DNA of 64,000 nt from Dehalococcoidales bacterium (GCA_016926695.1 JAFGOB010000031.1:1-64000); one strand, 5' to 3'; shown: positions 36,192-45,172, counted from the first letter of the stretch. A program made the numbers and translations. Notes: a model not told the origin generated them from the letters alone.

Positions 36192-37019
36192 TTAAGAAAA
36201 ATGTGATGCTATCCAGCCGATTATGCCCGCCATTTCCAGGCCCACATATGAAATTATTCCTACCAGAATGTAGTTCAGCCATTTCCCCGGCAGCCGGTGG
36301 GCTGTGATGGCTCCGATCTGGGCCATCCCGATGCTTGTCACGGAAAGGGCGATCCAGGCCGGCCAGTGTATGTAGCCCAGGGTGTAGCCGGGTAAACCGG
36401 TGGACCCGATGCCGTTCAATATATAGCCTGTTATGCCTCCGGTGCTGGTAAAGAGCATCATGGCCAGGGAAGTACCGGCAGCGTTGCGTATAGAGAATCT
36501 CAGTACCAGCACAAGCAGGGGGACTGCCAGAACGCCTCCGCCTATTCCCATGAGACCTGTGATAACGCCGATTGGAAGTGCCACGGCGATCCAGAGCCAG
36601 CGGCTTTCACGTACGGGTTGGGGGGTATCGTAAATTTTTAATGTGACCATACGCAGAGCGATGATAATAGCCAGCGCTCCAAAGCCTGTTTTTATGGCAG
36701 AACCGGGAATACGGGCCGCCAGGGTTGCCCCGATAAAGCTGCCTGCCGCCGTAAATATCCCCATGTACACGGCTGCTTTCCAGTAGATGCCGTTCCTTTT
36801 TTGATACTGCCATACCCCGCTGGCTGCGGTGGGCAGAACTACTGCCAGCGAAGTGGCGCAGGCTATCTTGATAGCCAGGTCGGTGCTGATTCCCGAGGAG
36901 GAATAAATCCAGTACTGCACCGGGGTTAATACGATACCGCCGCCGATGCCCAGGAGCCCGCTGAGAAAACCGATACCTATGCCGGTGCACAGGAGTATAA
37001 CAATCTGAAGGACGGGCAT
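36192..37019 (-). CDS. TauE/SafE family membrane exporter
   Basis: Integral membrane protein of 275 residues with about eight helices in two repeated halves. The two GIGGGxxxxPV/L motifs (LSGLLGIGGGIVLTPVQ and ITGLMGIGGGVLAVPLL) mark the TauE/SafE family, which transports sulfite or organosulfur anions. It begins 34 bases after proS in the same direction. The substrate cannot be assigned. Confidence 0.88.
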   Translation of the reverse strand: MPVLQIVILLCTGIGIGFLSGLLGIGGGIVLTPVQYWIYSSSGISTDLAIKIACATSLAVVLPTAASGVWQYQKRNGIYWKAAVYMGIFTAAGSFIGATLAARIPGSAIKTGFGALAIIIALRMVTLKIYDTPQPVRESRWLWIAVALPIGVITGLMGIGGGVLAVPLLVLVLRFSIRNAAGTSLAMMLFTSTGGITGYILNGIGSTGLPGYTLGYIHWPAWIALSVTSIGMAQIGAITAHRLPGKWLNYILVGIISYVGLEMAGIIGWIASHFS

Positions 37020-37053
37020 CAGACCGTCCTTTCAGATTGCATTACGGGTGGCT

Positions 37054-38796
37054 TCAATGACATTTCTGAACCAGTTCCTCTTTTATCAGGTGCTTTAGAA
37101 AATCAACGATACCGGACAGAGGCATGACCTGTGCCTTTTTATCGGTACGGCGTTTGAACTCAACGTTATTGCAGTCAAGGGTGCGGGGGCTGATCGTAAC
37201 TCTCAGGGGTATTCCGATCAAATCGGCATCGTTGAATTTTACTCCGGCGGTTTCCAGACGGTCGTCGAAAAGCACTTCGATTCCCTGTTCCTCCATCTCC
37301 CGGTAGAGATTATTGGCGGCTTCGGCAACCACGGGATTTTCCAGGAACAAGCCTGTCAGGTGGACCTGGTAGGGGGAAATCGACAGCGGCCAGATGATAC
37401 CCTTATCGTCATGACTCTGTTCGACGGCAGCAGCCATAAGACGTCCGACCCCTATGCCATATGTTCCCATTACGATAGGCCTGGAGACCCCTCTCTCATC
37501 GATGAACCTGGCTCCCATCTTTTCGCTGTAGAGTGTACCCAGCTTGAAAATATGCCCTACCTCAATACCCCGTGTCGAGGAAAGGGGTGCTCCGCATTTG
37601 GGACAGGAATCGCCGGTGCGAGCTCTGGCAATATCCTGGATGATATCTGCCGAAAAGTCACGTGGATAGTTGACGTTCTTGATGTGAACGTCCTTCTTAT
37701 TTCCCCCAGCCGCGAAATTTATACCGGCCACCAGGGAATCATCTGCGACTACTTTTACTTTCCCTTTCAAGCCCACCGGTGAGACGAATCCGGCTACTAT
37801 GCCTGCCGACTGAATCTGCTCATCGGTAGCCATGCTCAGGTCATTGCAGTGCAGGACCTTTTTAAGCTTGATCTCATTAATCTCAAAGTCTCCCCGGATC
37901 AGGGCTATTATGAATTCACCGTCGGCCGTGTACAGTACAGCCTTAAGGGTATGGTCCGGTTTGACATTCAAAAAAACTGAGATTTCTTCAATGGAGGTTA
38001 GACCGGGTGTACTGACCTCTTCCAGCGGCAGGGGGCTTTCGGGAGCCATCTTTTCCTTGACGCTGACCATTTTTTCCATGTTGGCTGCATAATTGCAGGA
38101 CTGGCAGAAGATGATTTCGTCTTCTCCGCTGGGGGCCACCAGCATGAACTCGAATGAGTCCTTTCCCCCGATAGCGCCGCTGTCTGCTTCAACCAGCAGA
38201 GCGGGCAGACCGCAGCGTGCGAAGATGTTGCTGTAGGCCTGCCGCATCTTTTCATAGCTGAGATCAAGCCCTTTTTCATCCGTGTCGTAGCTGTACAGGT
38301 CGTGCATAACGAACTCACGTACCCGGAGCAGCCCCCCGCGTGGACGGGGCTCGTCCCTTAGCTTGGTGTGCAGTTGATAGAGCATAAGGGGCAGGTCGCG
38401 GTAGCTCTGGACGTTGTGGCTGACCAGGTCGGTTATGATTTCCTCGTGCGTCGGGCCAAGCACGAGCTGGTGCCCGCGGCGGTCTTTAAGGTGAAAAAGG
38501 ATTTCTCCCATGACCTCTTCACGCCCTGATTTTTGCCATATCTCGACCGGATGGATGACGGGCAGAATTACTTCCTGTCCGCCCGCCTTATTGGACTCGT
38601 CCCTGATAATATCCTGGATCTTTACCAGTACACGCCTTCCCAGGGGCAGGAAGGAATAGACGCCGGCGGTCAACTGGTTTATCATGCCGGACTTCAACAA
38701 CAGTTGATGGCTGACGGTATCCGCGTCCGCGGGGACTTCTCTAAGGGTTTTGCCGAATGATCTTGAAAATCGCATCTTTCTCCAATCCTGTGACAT
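37054..38796 (-). CDS. proS: Prolyl-tRNA synthetase, bacterial type
   Basis: Class II aminoacyl-tRNA synthetase of 580 residues. The N-terminal catalytic part contains GMINQLTAGVYSFLPLGRRV, LGPTHEEIITDLV and LRDEPRPRGGLLRVREFVMHDLYS (motif 2). The editing insertion follows (about 230-400), and motif 3 lies in GTYGIGVGRLMAAAVE. The anticodon-binding domain is at the C-terminus. The length fits the bacterial type with INS domain. Confidence 0.97.
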   Translation of the reverse strand: MSQDWRKMRFSRSFGKTLREVPADADTVSHQLLLKSGMINQLTAGVYSFLPLGRRVLVKIQDIIRDESNKAGGQEVILPVIHPVEIWQKSGREEVMGEILFHLKDRRGHQLVLGPTHEEIITDLVSHNVQSYRDLPLMLYQLHTKLRDEPRPRGGLLRVREFVMHDLYSYDTDEKGLDLSYEKMRQAYSNIFARCGLPALLVEADSGAIGGKDSFEFMLVAPSGEDEIIFCQSCNYAANMEKMVSVKEKMAPESPLPLEEVSTPGLTSIEEISVFLNVKPDHTLKAVLYTADGEFIIALIRGDFEINEIKLKKVLHCNDLSMATDEQIQSAGIVAGFVSPVGLKGKVKVVADDSLVAGINFAAGGNKKDVHIKNVNYPRDFSADIIQDIARARTGDSCPKCGAPLSSTRGIEVGHIFKLGTLYSEKMGARFIDERGVSRPIVMGTYGIGVGRLMAAAVEQSHDDKGIIWPLSISPYQVHLTGLFLENPVVAEAANNLYREMEEQGIEVLFDDRLETAGVKFNDADLIGIPLRVTISPRTLDCNNVEFKRRTDKKAQVMPLSGIVDFLKHLIKEELVQKCH

Positions 38797-38939
38797 TAAA
38801 TATCAGTAAAAGCTTTTATTTTTTATAATACAACATCCGGGTCGTGAGTTACGAGTGGTGTTTTTTTCGTGCCGGATGCCGATAAAAATTGTCATGGAAT
38901 ATAATATAATAATCAGGTAATGCAGGTGAGAAGAAATTT

Positions 38940-39596
38940 ATGCCGGTAAAGATGTTGAGAAAACTAATCAATATCGACGAAGCCCTATGCAACGGGTGCG
39001 GAATATGCCTGTCTTCCTGTGATAATGGCGCCTTGGTCCTGTCGGAGGGGAAAGCCAGTCTGCTCAGTGAGTTATACTGTGACGGACTGGCTGCCTGCCT
39101 TAAGAAGTGTCCGGAGGGAGCATTAAGCATACGGGAGCGTAATGCTGAAAGTTTCGATCGGGTCGCTGTAGATAAACACCTGAGGGAGATGGAGGACAAG
39201 GCCGGCGGTATTGCCGGAAGCAGTCCCGCTTCAACACTCGATCACTGGCCTGTGCATCTTGCGCTGGTCCCCACCGGGGCTGAATTTCTCATGGGCAGCG
39301 ATCTGGTGCTGGTGGCCGACTGCGTTCCCCTGGTTTATCCCGCTCTACATGCGGACTTTTTAAGGGACCATATCCCGCTGGTAGCCTGTCCCAGGCTGGA
39401 TGATGTGGATGCCCATTTTATCAGATTAGCCGAGATCTTGAAAAAGTGCGGGATCAGGAGCATAACGGTCGTGCAAATGGATATACCCCCCTGTTCCGGA
39501 TTGATAGACATCGCACATAAAGCCATACAGATCAGCGGGAAGGAAATTCCTCTAAAAGGAGTAAAGATAAATATTAATGGCTGTATCATCTCATAG
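38940..39596 (+). CDS. 4Fe-4S ferredoxin-domain protein
   Basis: Iron-sulfur protein of 218 residues. The N-terminal 65 residues carry CNGCGICLSSC and CDGLAACLKKCPEGAL; the second lacks one cysteine of the usual CxxC, as in several anaerobe ferredoxins. The C-terminal 110 residues (LVLVADCVPLVYPALHADFLRDHIPLVACPRLDD) form a domain that accompanies such ferredoxins in many anaerobes and has no firmly assigned reaction. It is divergent from proS. Confidence 0.82.
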   Translation: MPVKMLRKLINIDEALCNGCGICLSSCDNGALVLSEGKASLLSELYCDGLAACLKKCPEGALSIRERNAESFDRVAVDKHLREMEDKAGGIAGSSPASTLDHWPVHLALVPTGAEFLMGSDLVLVADCVPLVYPALHADFLRDHIPLVACPRLDDVDAHFIRLAEILKKCGIRSITVVQMDIPPCSGLIDIAHKAIQISGKEIPLKGVKININGCIIS

Positions 39597-39858
39597 TTGA
39601 TTTTAATGCAGCCGTAATAACACTGGACTCCTAAATCAACAGAAGTTTTGATTCCGTCAGGCAACTATCCTCTGCCGCCTTGATCCATCATTCAATTGTC
39701 ACGGATGAGCCTGAGAATATGAACCGTTTCAGCTAAACACAGGCTAGATTAGCCTTGTTTAGCGGTAGATCAAGGTGCTGTTTCCATCTTGAAAAATCTG
39801 GCTATTTATTATTTAATCCTGCTATAATACTTCTAATAAAAAGCTAAAGGAGAAAAAG
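39597..39858 (+). promoter_or_regulatory. Spacer with extended -10 promoter of the rubredoxin gene
   Basis: TGCTATAAT at 39820-39828 is an extended -10 with a perfect TATAAT, about 30 bases before the rubredoxin ATG. No gene is apparent in the rest of the spacer. Confidence 0.5.
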
Positions 39859-40065
39859 ATGGCAAAGGCTAAAGAAGAACCTAAAGCTGAAATGACAAGA
39901 TATAAATGCACAGGTTGCCAGTGGATCTATGATCCTAAATACGGTGATGCGGCAAATGAAGTACCCCGCGGGGTCCCCTTTGAAAAATTACCCGCGACTT
40001 TTATCTGCGGTGTCTGCGGGTGTACCAAAGATAAATTCGTTAAAGTTGAAGAAAAGAAGAAATAG
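39859..40065 (+). CDS. Rubredoxin
   Basis: Small iron protein of 68 residues. The FeCys4 site is formed by YKCTGCQWIYDPKYGD and FICGVCGCTKDKF, with the rubredoxin spacing between the two pairs. Lysine-rich extensions at both ends are longer than usual. It probably carries electrons in redox metabolism or oxygen protection. AAAGGAG lies just before the ATG. Confidence 0.93.
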   Translation: MAKAKEEPKAEMTRYKCTGCQWIYDPKYGDAANEVPRGVPFEKLPATFICGVCGCTKDKFVKVEEKKK

Positions 40066-40069
40066 TACA

Positions 40070-40097
40070 GGAAGGGGAGGGCGATACTCCCCTTTCC
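40070..40097. terminator. Hairpin between rubredoxin and nrpR
   Basis: GGAAGGGGAG (40070-40079) pairs with CTCCCCTTTCC (40087-40097) with one bulged base. It lies between convergent genes and can serve both. Confidence 0.6.
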
Positions 40098-40124
40098 GGT
40101 TATTACATTGATTTTTTGTTTATA

Positions 40125-41159
40125 TCAAAGATCGTAGATACTCTTGAGGGAAGAATATTCCACCAGCCCGCTTTCAGCCATATTTTCCACCTCGATGCCG
40201 GCCTCAACAGCCGCCGCCGCCGGATTCAGTCCGCCCAGCATTACCACTCCTACCCGGTTCAGTCCGACAGCGATCTGGCAGAGTGGTTCGCTGGTGTTGC
40301 CCAGCAGATATACACTGGAAATGCCGGCTTCTTTCAGTTGAGTGATCTTTGTCTCCACCATGCTGCGGGCAGGCGCGGGTATTTCGCGGAAATTAGCCAG
40401 TATCTTGCCGTTTCCCGTGTTAACAACCTCTCTGACACCGGTCATCCTGGCCCGTATGTACTGCTCGGAAGGGTCAAGCGAGGTCCCCGTGTAGTTGATC
40501 AGTGCGACGAAGCGACGAGGCTTGTTGGAGCGGATTTCCAGTACGCCCCCGAAGCGGGACTCGATGGGAATACCCGCTTTTAGCAGTACCCCGTTAACTA
40601 CCACGCTGCATATCGTTGCCAGTCCGGTCTTGCCTCTGGGGATTACCACCGAGCCGATTTTTTGACCTTCAGCAGCCACGGCTGCCAGATGACTGACGGC
40701 CAGTCCGGCCTCGACCACTTTTTTCATAATATCGAGGGCCTGCTGGAATTTATCCGTATCAATCAGCGAGGTGTTAATAGGTACCAGACCTGTCCTGTCG
40801 AGCGGGTTAAAGGTCGTGCGGAAAGCCAGCAGCTCCAGCCTGTTGAGGATAAATCCTACCTGATCCGGCGCCAGCGCCATGCGCAGCTCCTCCACCCCCT
40901 CCGGGGTCAGCATGCGGCCGTCCCGGCCCATCGGCTGGGTGTATCCCCTCTCGTCGGTGATCCTTAAATGATAGCGTACCGCCCTCTCGCTGAGCATTAT
41001 ACCGTATCTCTCAAGCTCGCGGGCTATTGTTATGGAACCCAGCGGCTCGGAAGACTCGCTCAATACCCTGAGAATAGAAAGCACCTTGCGTTCAGTCTCA
41101 GGTCCTGAACCCTGTGCTAGCTTGATTTCTCTGGGCTCCCTGGAGTAATTCATTGACAA
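40125..41159 (-). CDS. nrpR: NrpR-type nitrogen regulator (winged helix plus DUF128)
   Basis: Transcription factor of 344 residues. The N-terminal winged helix (about 20-90) contains ILRVLSESSEPLGSITIARELERYGIMLSERAVRYHL. One NrpR regulatory domain follows (about 100-335), with GLVPINTSLIDTDKF, GLATICSVVVNGVLLKAGIP and VEAGIEVENMAESGLVEY. In methanogens NrpR represses nitrogen genes and is released by 2-oxoglutarate. The gene follows pdxT by 29 bases and sits directly next to glnA, amt and glnB, which supports the same role here. Only one regulatory domain is present, so it would act as an oligomer. Confidence 0.88.
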   Translation of the reverse strand: MSMNYSREPREIKLAQGSGPETERKVLSILRVLSESSEPLGSITIARELERYGIMLSERAVRYHLRITDERGYTQPMGRDGRMLTPEGVEELRMALAPDQVGFILNRLELLAFRTTFNPLDRTGLVPINTSLIDTDKFQQALDIMKKVVEAGLAVSHLAAVAAEGQKIGSVVIPRGKTGLATICSVVVNGVLLKAGIPIESRFGGVLEIRSNKPRRFVALINYTGTSLDPSEQYIRARMTGVREVVNTGNGKILANFREIPAPARSMVETKITQLKEAGISSVYLLGNTSEPLCQIAVGLNRVGVVMLGGLNPAAAAVEAGIEVENMAESGLVEYSSLKSIYDL

Positions 41160-41188
41160 ATTCCGATCTGCCTGTAGGATATTTTCTC

Positions 41189-41779
41189 TCAGCCGGCTGC
41201 TTTATCAGCCATCCTTATAAAATACTGGTGCAATCTGAGATCGCCGGTCAGTTCCGGATGGAAGGACGTGACTATCATGTTGGCTTGCCTGGCAGCTACA
41301 ATTACACCGTCCGGCAACCTTGCCAGCACATCAACCTGCGGACCGGCCTTTTGGATCAGTGGTGAACGGATAAAAACGGCATGGAAAGGATTTCCATCCA
41401 GACCGGCTACCGGCAGGTCTATTTCAAAACTGTCCACCTGCCGCCCGAAGGCATTTCTTTTTACCTCTATGTCCATCACCTGGAGCGGCTCGAGTTTTGA
41501 TTCCTGGGAGTTGAAGACCCTCATGGCGAGGCAAATCATACCGGCACAGGTACCCATTACCAGCATACCGGAGGAGATCGCCTGTTTGAGCGGCTGGAAT
41601 AGTTCAAAGCCGTGCATCAGCTTCAATATTGTGGTGCTTTCTCCTCCCGGTATTATCAGGCCGTCCAGGCCCTTTAACTCCTCTGCCTTGCGTATTTCGA
41701 TTGCCTCCATCCCCAGTTTGTGTATTGCCGAAATATGCTCGAGAAAAGCCCCTTGCAGGGCCAGTATTCCTATTTTCAT
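41189..41779 (-). CDS. pdxT: Glutaminase subunit of pyridoxal 5'-phosphate synthase
   Basis: Class I amidotransferase of 196 residues that supplies ammonia to PdxS for PLP synthesis. It starts MKIGILALQGAFLEH, has GLIIPGGEST, the nucleophile Cys in VMGTCAGMICLA, and the His/Glu pair in SFHPELTGD. pdxS is not adjacent, which is unusual. The gene lies between glnA and nrpR and probably shares a transcript with nrpR. Confidence 0.95.
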   Translation of the reverse strand: MKIGILALQGAFLEHISAIHKLGMEAIEIRKAEELKGLDGLIIPGGESTTILKLMHGFELFQPLKQAISSGMLVMGTCAGMICLAMRVFNSQESKLEPLQVMDIEVKRNAFGRQVDSFEIDLPVAGLDGNPFHAVFIRSPLIQKAGPQVDVLARLPDGVIVAARQANMIVTSFHPELTGDLRLHQYFIRMADKAAG

Positions 41780-41798
41780 GAGATTCCTTCGTGTCTTA

Positions 41799-41813
41799 CT
41801 AACATTATGTTAG
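41799..41813. promoter_or_regulatory. 15-base palindrome upstream of pdxT-nrpR
   Basis: CTAACATTATGTTAG is a perfect palindrome centred on T, 20 bases upstream of the pdxT start. It contains the TAACA/TGTTA half sites also seen upstream of glnA, so autoregulation by NrpR is possible. Confidence 0.4.
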
Positions 41814-41854
41814 CATATTCCCGATCTTTGGGGTAGCATCCCGAAATGATTTAC

Positions 41855-41882
41855 GGACTGCGGGACACCTGTCCTGCAGTCC
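41855..41882 (-). terminator. Hairpin after glnA
   Basis: Thirteen-base arms (41855-41867 and 41870-41882) with a single G-T pair lie 42 bases beyond the glnA stop. There is no T tract. Confidence 0.5.
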
Positions 41883-41923
41883 GCTGTAGCCAGTCCTCCT
41901 CTGCAAGAGGAGCTAAGCCCGGG

Positions 41924-43267
41924 TTATATTATAGGCAAATATTCTTTCAGCTCATAATCGGTTACCCTGGTGCGGAATTTGTCCCATTCCTTCTTCTTGT
42001 TTGCGACAAAGGAATTAAAGGTGTGTTCACCCAGTGTTTTTCTGACCAGTTCGCTCTTTTCCATGACCCCGATAGCTTCCAGAAGGCTGGCGGGGAGTGT
42101 GCCTATGCCCAGTTTTTCCCTTTGCTCTTCCGACATGTGGTAAACGTTGCCCTCTGCCGGTGCGGGCGGTTCCAGACCTTCTTCGATACCCTGCAGGCCG
42201 GCAGCCAGCAACACACTAAAGCAAAGGTAAGGATTGCAGGCCGGGTCCGGAGACCGGATTTCAAAGCGGGTGGCGGACTCCCTTCCCGGTTCATAACCGG
42301 GAACACGTACCAGGTCGGAGCGGTTTCTTATTGCCCATGAGAGATAAACGGGGGCTTCGTAGCCAGGAACCAGACGTTTGTAGGAATTGACCCACTGGTT
42401 TGTCACGGCGGTAAATTCGGGAGCGTACTTTAAGAGACCTGCCACGAAGTTCTGGGCGATCTTGGACAGGTTGAATATTCCGCCTTTCTCGAAAAAGGCA
42501 TTTTTGCCGTTCTTGAAGAGGGACTGATGAACATGCATGCCGCTGCCGTTGATGCCGAAGATGGGCTTGGGCATAAAGGTTGCGTAAACCCCGTGCTTGG
42601 CCGCGATCTCCTTTACCACCAGCCGGTAGGTCATTACCTGGTCTGCCATTGTCAGGGCATCGGTGTATCTCATGTCGATCTCATGCTGGCTGATGGCTAC
42701 CTCATGATGAGACTTGTCGACGCCTATTCCCATCTCTTCCAGTGCCAGCACGGTCTCGTTTCTCAGCTCTGTGGCGGCATCAAGAATGGTCATATCATAA
42801 TAGCCACCTTCATCCAGCTCGACAGTTCCCTTATCGTCCTTGAAGTAAAAGTACTCCGGCTCGGGACCCACATAGAAAGTAAATCCCATATCGGTAGCCT
42901 TCTTCAGATTTCTCTTCAGAACATACCTCGGATCACCCTCGAAGGGCTCACCGCCGGGTTTGCGGATATCACAAATCATCCTGGCCAGCCCGACATCCTC
43001 CCTGGGTCTCCAGGGAAGCAACTGGAAGGTATCCAGGTCTGGTAACGACATCATGTCGCTCTCATCTATACGCGAAAATCCTTCTACCGAAGAGCCGTCG
43101 AAACCCATCCCGTTTTCGATAGCGCTTTCCAGCTCCGAGACCGGTATCGCGTAGCTTTTTAGCATTCCAAGTATGTCTGTGAACCACAGCTCCACAAATT
43201 TTACATTGTGTTCTTTGGCCATTTTCAGGACATATTCTTTCCCTTCCTGGTTGCCTGCTTTTTCCAT
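41924..43267 (-). CDS. glnA: Glutamine synthetase type I (GSI-alpha)
   Basis: Ammonia-assimilating enzyme of 447 residues. The beta-grasp domain has FGFDGSSVEGFSRI-type sequence (MGFDGSSVEGFSRIDESDM), and the catalytic domain contains KSHHEVAISQHEI, GSGMHVHQSL and RIRSP-equivalent FEIRSPDPACNPY. The region around GNVYHMSEEQREKLGI matches the GSI-alpha branch and lacks the adenylylation loop of GSI-beta, so control should be by feedback and transcription. A candidate operator lies at 43340-43358. Confidence 0.97.
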   Translation of the reverse strand: MEKAGNQEGKEYVLKMAKEHNVKFVELWFTDILGMLKSYAIPVSELESAIENGMGFDGSSVEGFSRIDESDMMSLPDLDTFQLLPWRPREDVGLARMICDIRKPGGEPFEGDPRYVLKRNLKKATDMGFTFYVGPEPEYFYFKDDKGTVELDEGGYYDMTILDAATELRNETVLALEEMGIGVDKSHHEVAISQHEIDMRYTDALTMADQVMTYRLVVKEIAAKHGVYATFMPKPIFGINGSGMHVHQSLFKNGKNAFFEKGGIFNLSKIAQNFVAGLLKYAPEFTAVTNQWVNSYKRLVPGYEAPVYLSWAIRNRSDLVRVPGYEPGRESATRFEIRSPDPACNPYLCFSVLLAAGLQGIEEGLEPPAPAEGNVYHMSEEQREKLGIGTLPASLLEAIGVMEKSELVRKTLGEHTFNSFVANKKKEWDKFRTRVTDYELKEYLPII

Positions 43268-43339
43268 AATACTCTCCTCCTGCGATTTTATTAGACTAGC
43301 TATTTTTCTATTAGTTTTGATTACAGTTTAAAACACTAT

Positions 43340-43358
43340 TGTTACAAATGTATTAACA
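43340..43358 (-). promoter_or_regulatory. Candidate nitrogen operator upstream of glnA
   Basis: TGTTACAAATGTATTAACA has inverted TGTTA/TAACA arms. On the coding strand it contains TAATANNNNTGNAACA, the motif shared with sites at 44679 and 46458. Confidence 0.5.
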
Positions 43359-43403
43359 GCCAGTTAAGTTTATATTACATAGCCTGAAATATACCGGGAT
43401 CCG

Positions 43404-44633
43404 TTATTCCCCTCCGTATGCCCTCTCCCCGTGCTGAGAGAGGTCCAGGCCAAGCGTTTCTTCGGTCTCGTTGACTCTTAATCCCATGGTCGCGTTAATC
43501 GCCTTGCCGATTATCCAGGTCATGCCGAAGGAAAACAGCCAGATTGCACCTACACCAGCCACTTGTTTTAATAACTGGACCGGCTGTCCGTAAAACAGGC
43601 CGTCCGCGCCCATGCTGTTAACTCCGACAGTTGCAAAAAGACCAACTGCTATAGTCCCCCAGGTCCCGCCTATTCCGTGCACGGCCCAGACATCCAGAGA
43701 TTCATCGATCTTCTTCTTTGTTCTGAACAGCATGCAGTAGTAGCAGAGCACTGCTGCTATTATCCCAACGGGGATTCCCATAATAGGTGAAATAAAACCC
43801 GAGACGGGTGTGATGGCTCCCAGGCCAGCAACTGCGCCGGTTACGATACCGGATACAGTCGGGCAGCGGTAATACCAGCTCAGTATCATCCAGGTAAAAG
43901 CCCCGGCGGCCGCTGAAATATTGGTGGCCACAAAAGTACTGGTAGCCAGCCCTCCTGATGTCAGCGCACTGCCGCCGTTAAAGCCGAACCAGCCGAACCA
44001 GAGCAGCCCGGCCCCTATTACAACCAGGGGAATACTGTGAGGAGCCATGGGGGTGCCGTCGTTGTAACCCCGCCGAGGACCGAGCAGGAAAGCCATGGCG
44101 AGAGCCGATACGCCTGCGGAGATATGGACTACCATTCCGCCCGCGAAATCCAGGGCGCCCAGTCTGGCCAGCCAGCCCCCGCTGCCCCAAACCCAGTGGG
44201 CTATAGGGCAGTATACAATCGTAAACCAGAGCACCGAAAATACCAGGATGGCGCTGAATTTCATCCTCTCTACTACAGCTCCGGTAATCAGGGCGACGGT
44301 GATAACGGCGAACATCATCTGGAAAATCATGAAAGAAAGGTGAGGGACCGTGCTGGCGTATATTTCTGAAGGAGCCTGCCCGACGTTTCTCAGTCCGACA
44401 TAGTCCAGTCCGCCGATTATGCCGCCCCAATCTGTGCCGAAGGCCAGACTATAGCCGTAAAGCACCCATAGCAGACCTATTACCCCCAGTGACATGAAAC
44501 TCATCATGATAGTTGACAGTACATTCTTGCTGCGTACCATACCGCCGTAAAATAAGGCGACCCCGGGGGTCATCAGCATGACCATGGCGGTTGAAACAAG
44601 CATCCAGGCCGTATCACCAGCATTTATAGACAC
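43404..44633 (-). CDS. amt: Ammonium transporter Amt
   Basis: Ammonium channel of 409 residues with about eleven membrane helices. It begins SINAGDTAWMLVSTAMVMLMTPGVALFYGGMVRSKN, the hallmark of Amt. DFAGGMVVHISAGVSAL holds one pore histidine, and AVHGIGGTWGTIAVGLFA the other. The cytoplasmic tail ends EETLGLDLSQHGERAYGGE, a PII-responsive tail type. The GTG start has an AGGAGGGG ribosome site that is partly buried in a hairpin. Confidence 0.96.
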   Translation of the reverse strand: MSINAGDTAWMLVSTAMVMLMTPGVALFYGGMVRSKNVLSTIMMSFMSLGVIGLLWVLYGYSLAFGTDWGGIIGGLDYVGLRNVGQAPSEIYASTVPHLSFMIFQMMFAVITVALITGAVVERMKFSAILVFSVLWFTIVYCPIAHWVWGSGGWLARLGALDFAGGMVVHISAGVSALAMAFLLGPRRGYNDGTPMAPHSIPLVVIGAGLLWFGWFGFNGGSALTSGGLATSTFVATNISAAAGAFTWMILSWYYRCPTVSGIVTGAVAGLGAITPVSGFISPIMGIPVGIIAAVLCYYCMLFRTKKKIDESLDVWAVHGIGGTWGTIAVGLFATVGVNSMGADGLFYGQPVQLLKQVAGVGAIWLFSFGMTWIIGKAINATMGLRVNETEETLGLDLSQHGERAYGGE

Positions 44634-44634
44634 A

Positions 44635-44677
44635 AAAAGCCCCTCCTGAAAAATATTATCTTCAGTTTAGGGCTTTT
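44635..44677 (-). promoter_or_regulatory. Hairpin that covers the amt ribosome-binding site
   Basis: On the coding strand AAAAGCCC (44677-44670) pairs with GGGCTTTT (44642-44635), and an inner CTGAA/TTCAG stem stacks on it. The 3' arm contains part of the AGGAGGGG site, directly before the GTG start. Confidence 0.5.
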
Positions 44678-44678
44678 A

Positions 44679-44696
44679 TGTTACAATCATATTACA
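44679..44696 (-). promoter_or_regulatory. Candidate nitrogen operator upstream of amt
   Basis: TGTTACAATCATATTACA carries the shared motif (coding strand TAATANNNNTGNAACA). It overlaps a possible -10, TATGAT, which has CAGGCA 17 bases upstream. Confidence 0.5.
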
Positions 44697-44824
44697 AGGT
44701 TATATTTTTGCCTGCTGACTCAACTCAGTGTAATGCCGTGTGACCTTCGGTTATCGTATGTTTCTTCTTTGTTAACAACTTCATCCTTATTGCAGTGTTA
44801 TTCGTACCGGTCTGCGGTCCTGGT

Positions 44825-45163
44825 CTAGACCGCTCCATTACCCCTGTCACCCGTCCGTATACGGATGACTTCCTCTATCGGCAGGATAAAAATTTTTCCG
44901 TCCCCCACGTTTCCGGTTCTTCCCCTTTCGCAGATCGTATCCACAATGCTCTGGCAGTCCTTATCCTCCGCCACAATCTCGATCTTTTTCTTTGGCAGGA
45001 AACCTATGCGATGTTCTCCCACTCTCCATTTCAGTGTCAATCCTTTCTGTTTGCCCCTGCCCATTACGTCGCTTACCGTCATAGATGTAAAACCTTTCTC
45101 TTCAAGGGCGATTTTTATTAAGTGAAACCTTTCCTCTCGTACAATAGCTTCAATCTTTTTCAT
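44825..45163 (-). CDS. glnB: PII signal protein
   Basis: Nitrogen signalling protein of 112 residues, the standard length. GKIFILPIEEVIRIRTG near the C-terminus is the ATP/2-oxoglutarate-binding signature. The T-loop reads KWRVGEHRIGFLPK: the uridylylated Tyr51 of enterobacterial GlnB is His51, so uridylylation is excluded. The partners are probably the two Amt channels encoded on either side. It starts 9 bases after the upstream amt and is co-transcribed with it. Confidence 0.94.
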   Translation of the reverse strand: MKKIEAIVREERFHLIKIALEEKGFTSMTVSDVMGRGKQKGLTLKWRVGEHRIGFLPKKKIEIVAEDKDCQSIVDTICERGRTGNVGDGKIFILPIEEVIRIRTGDRGNGAV

Positions 45164-45172
45164 ATCAGACTC

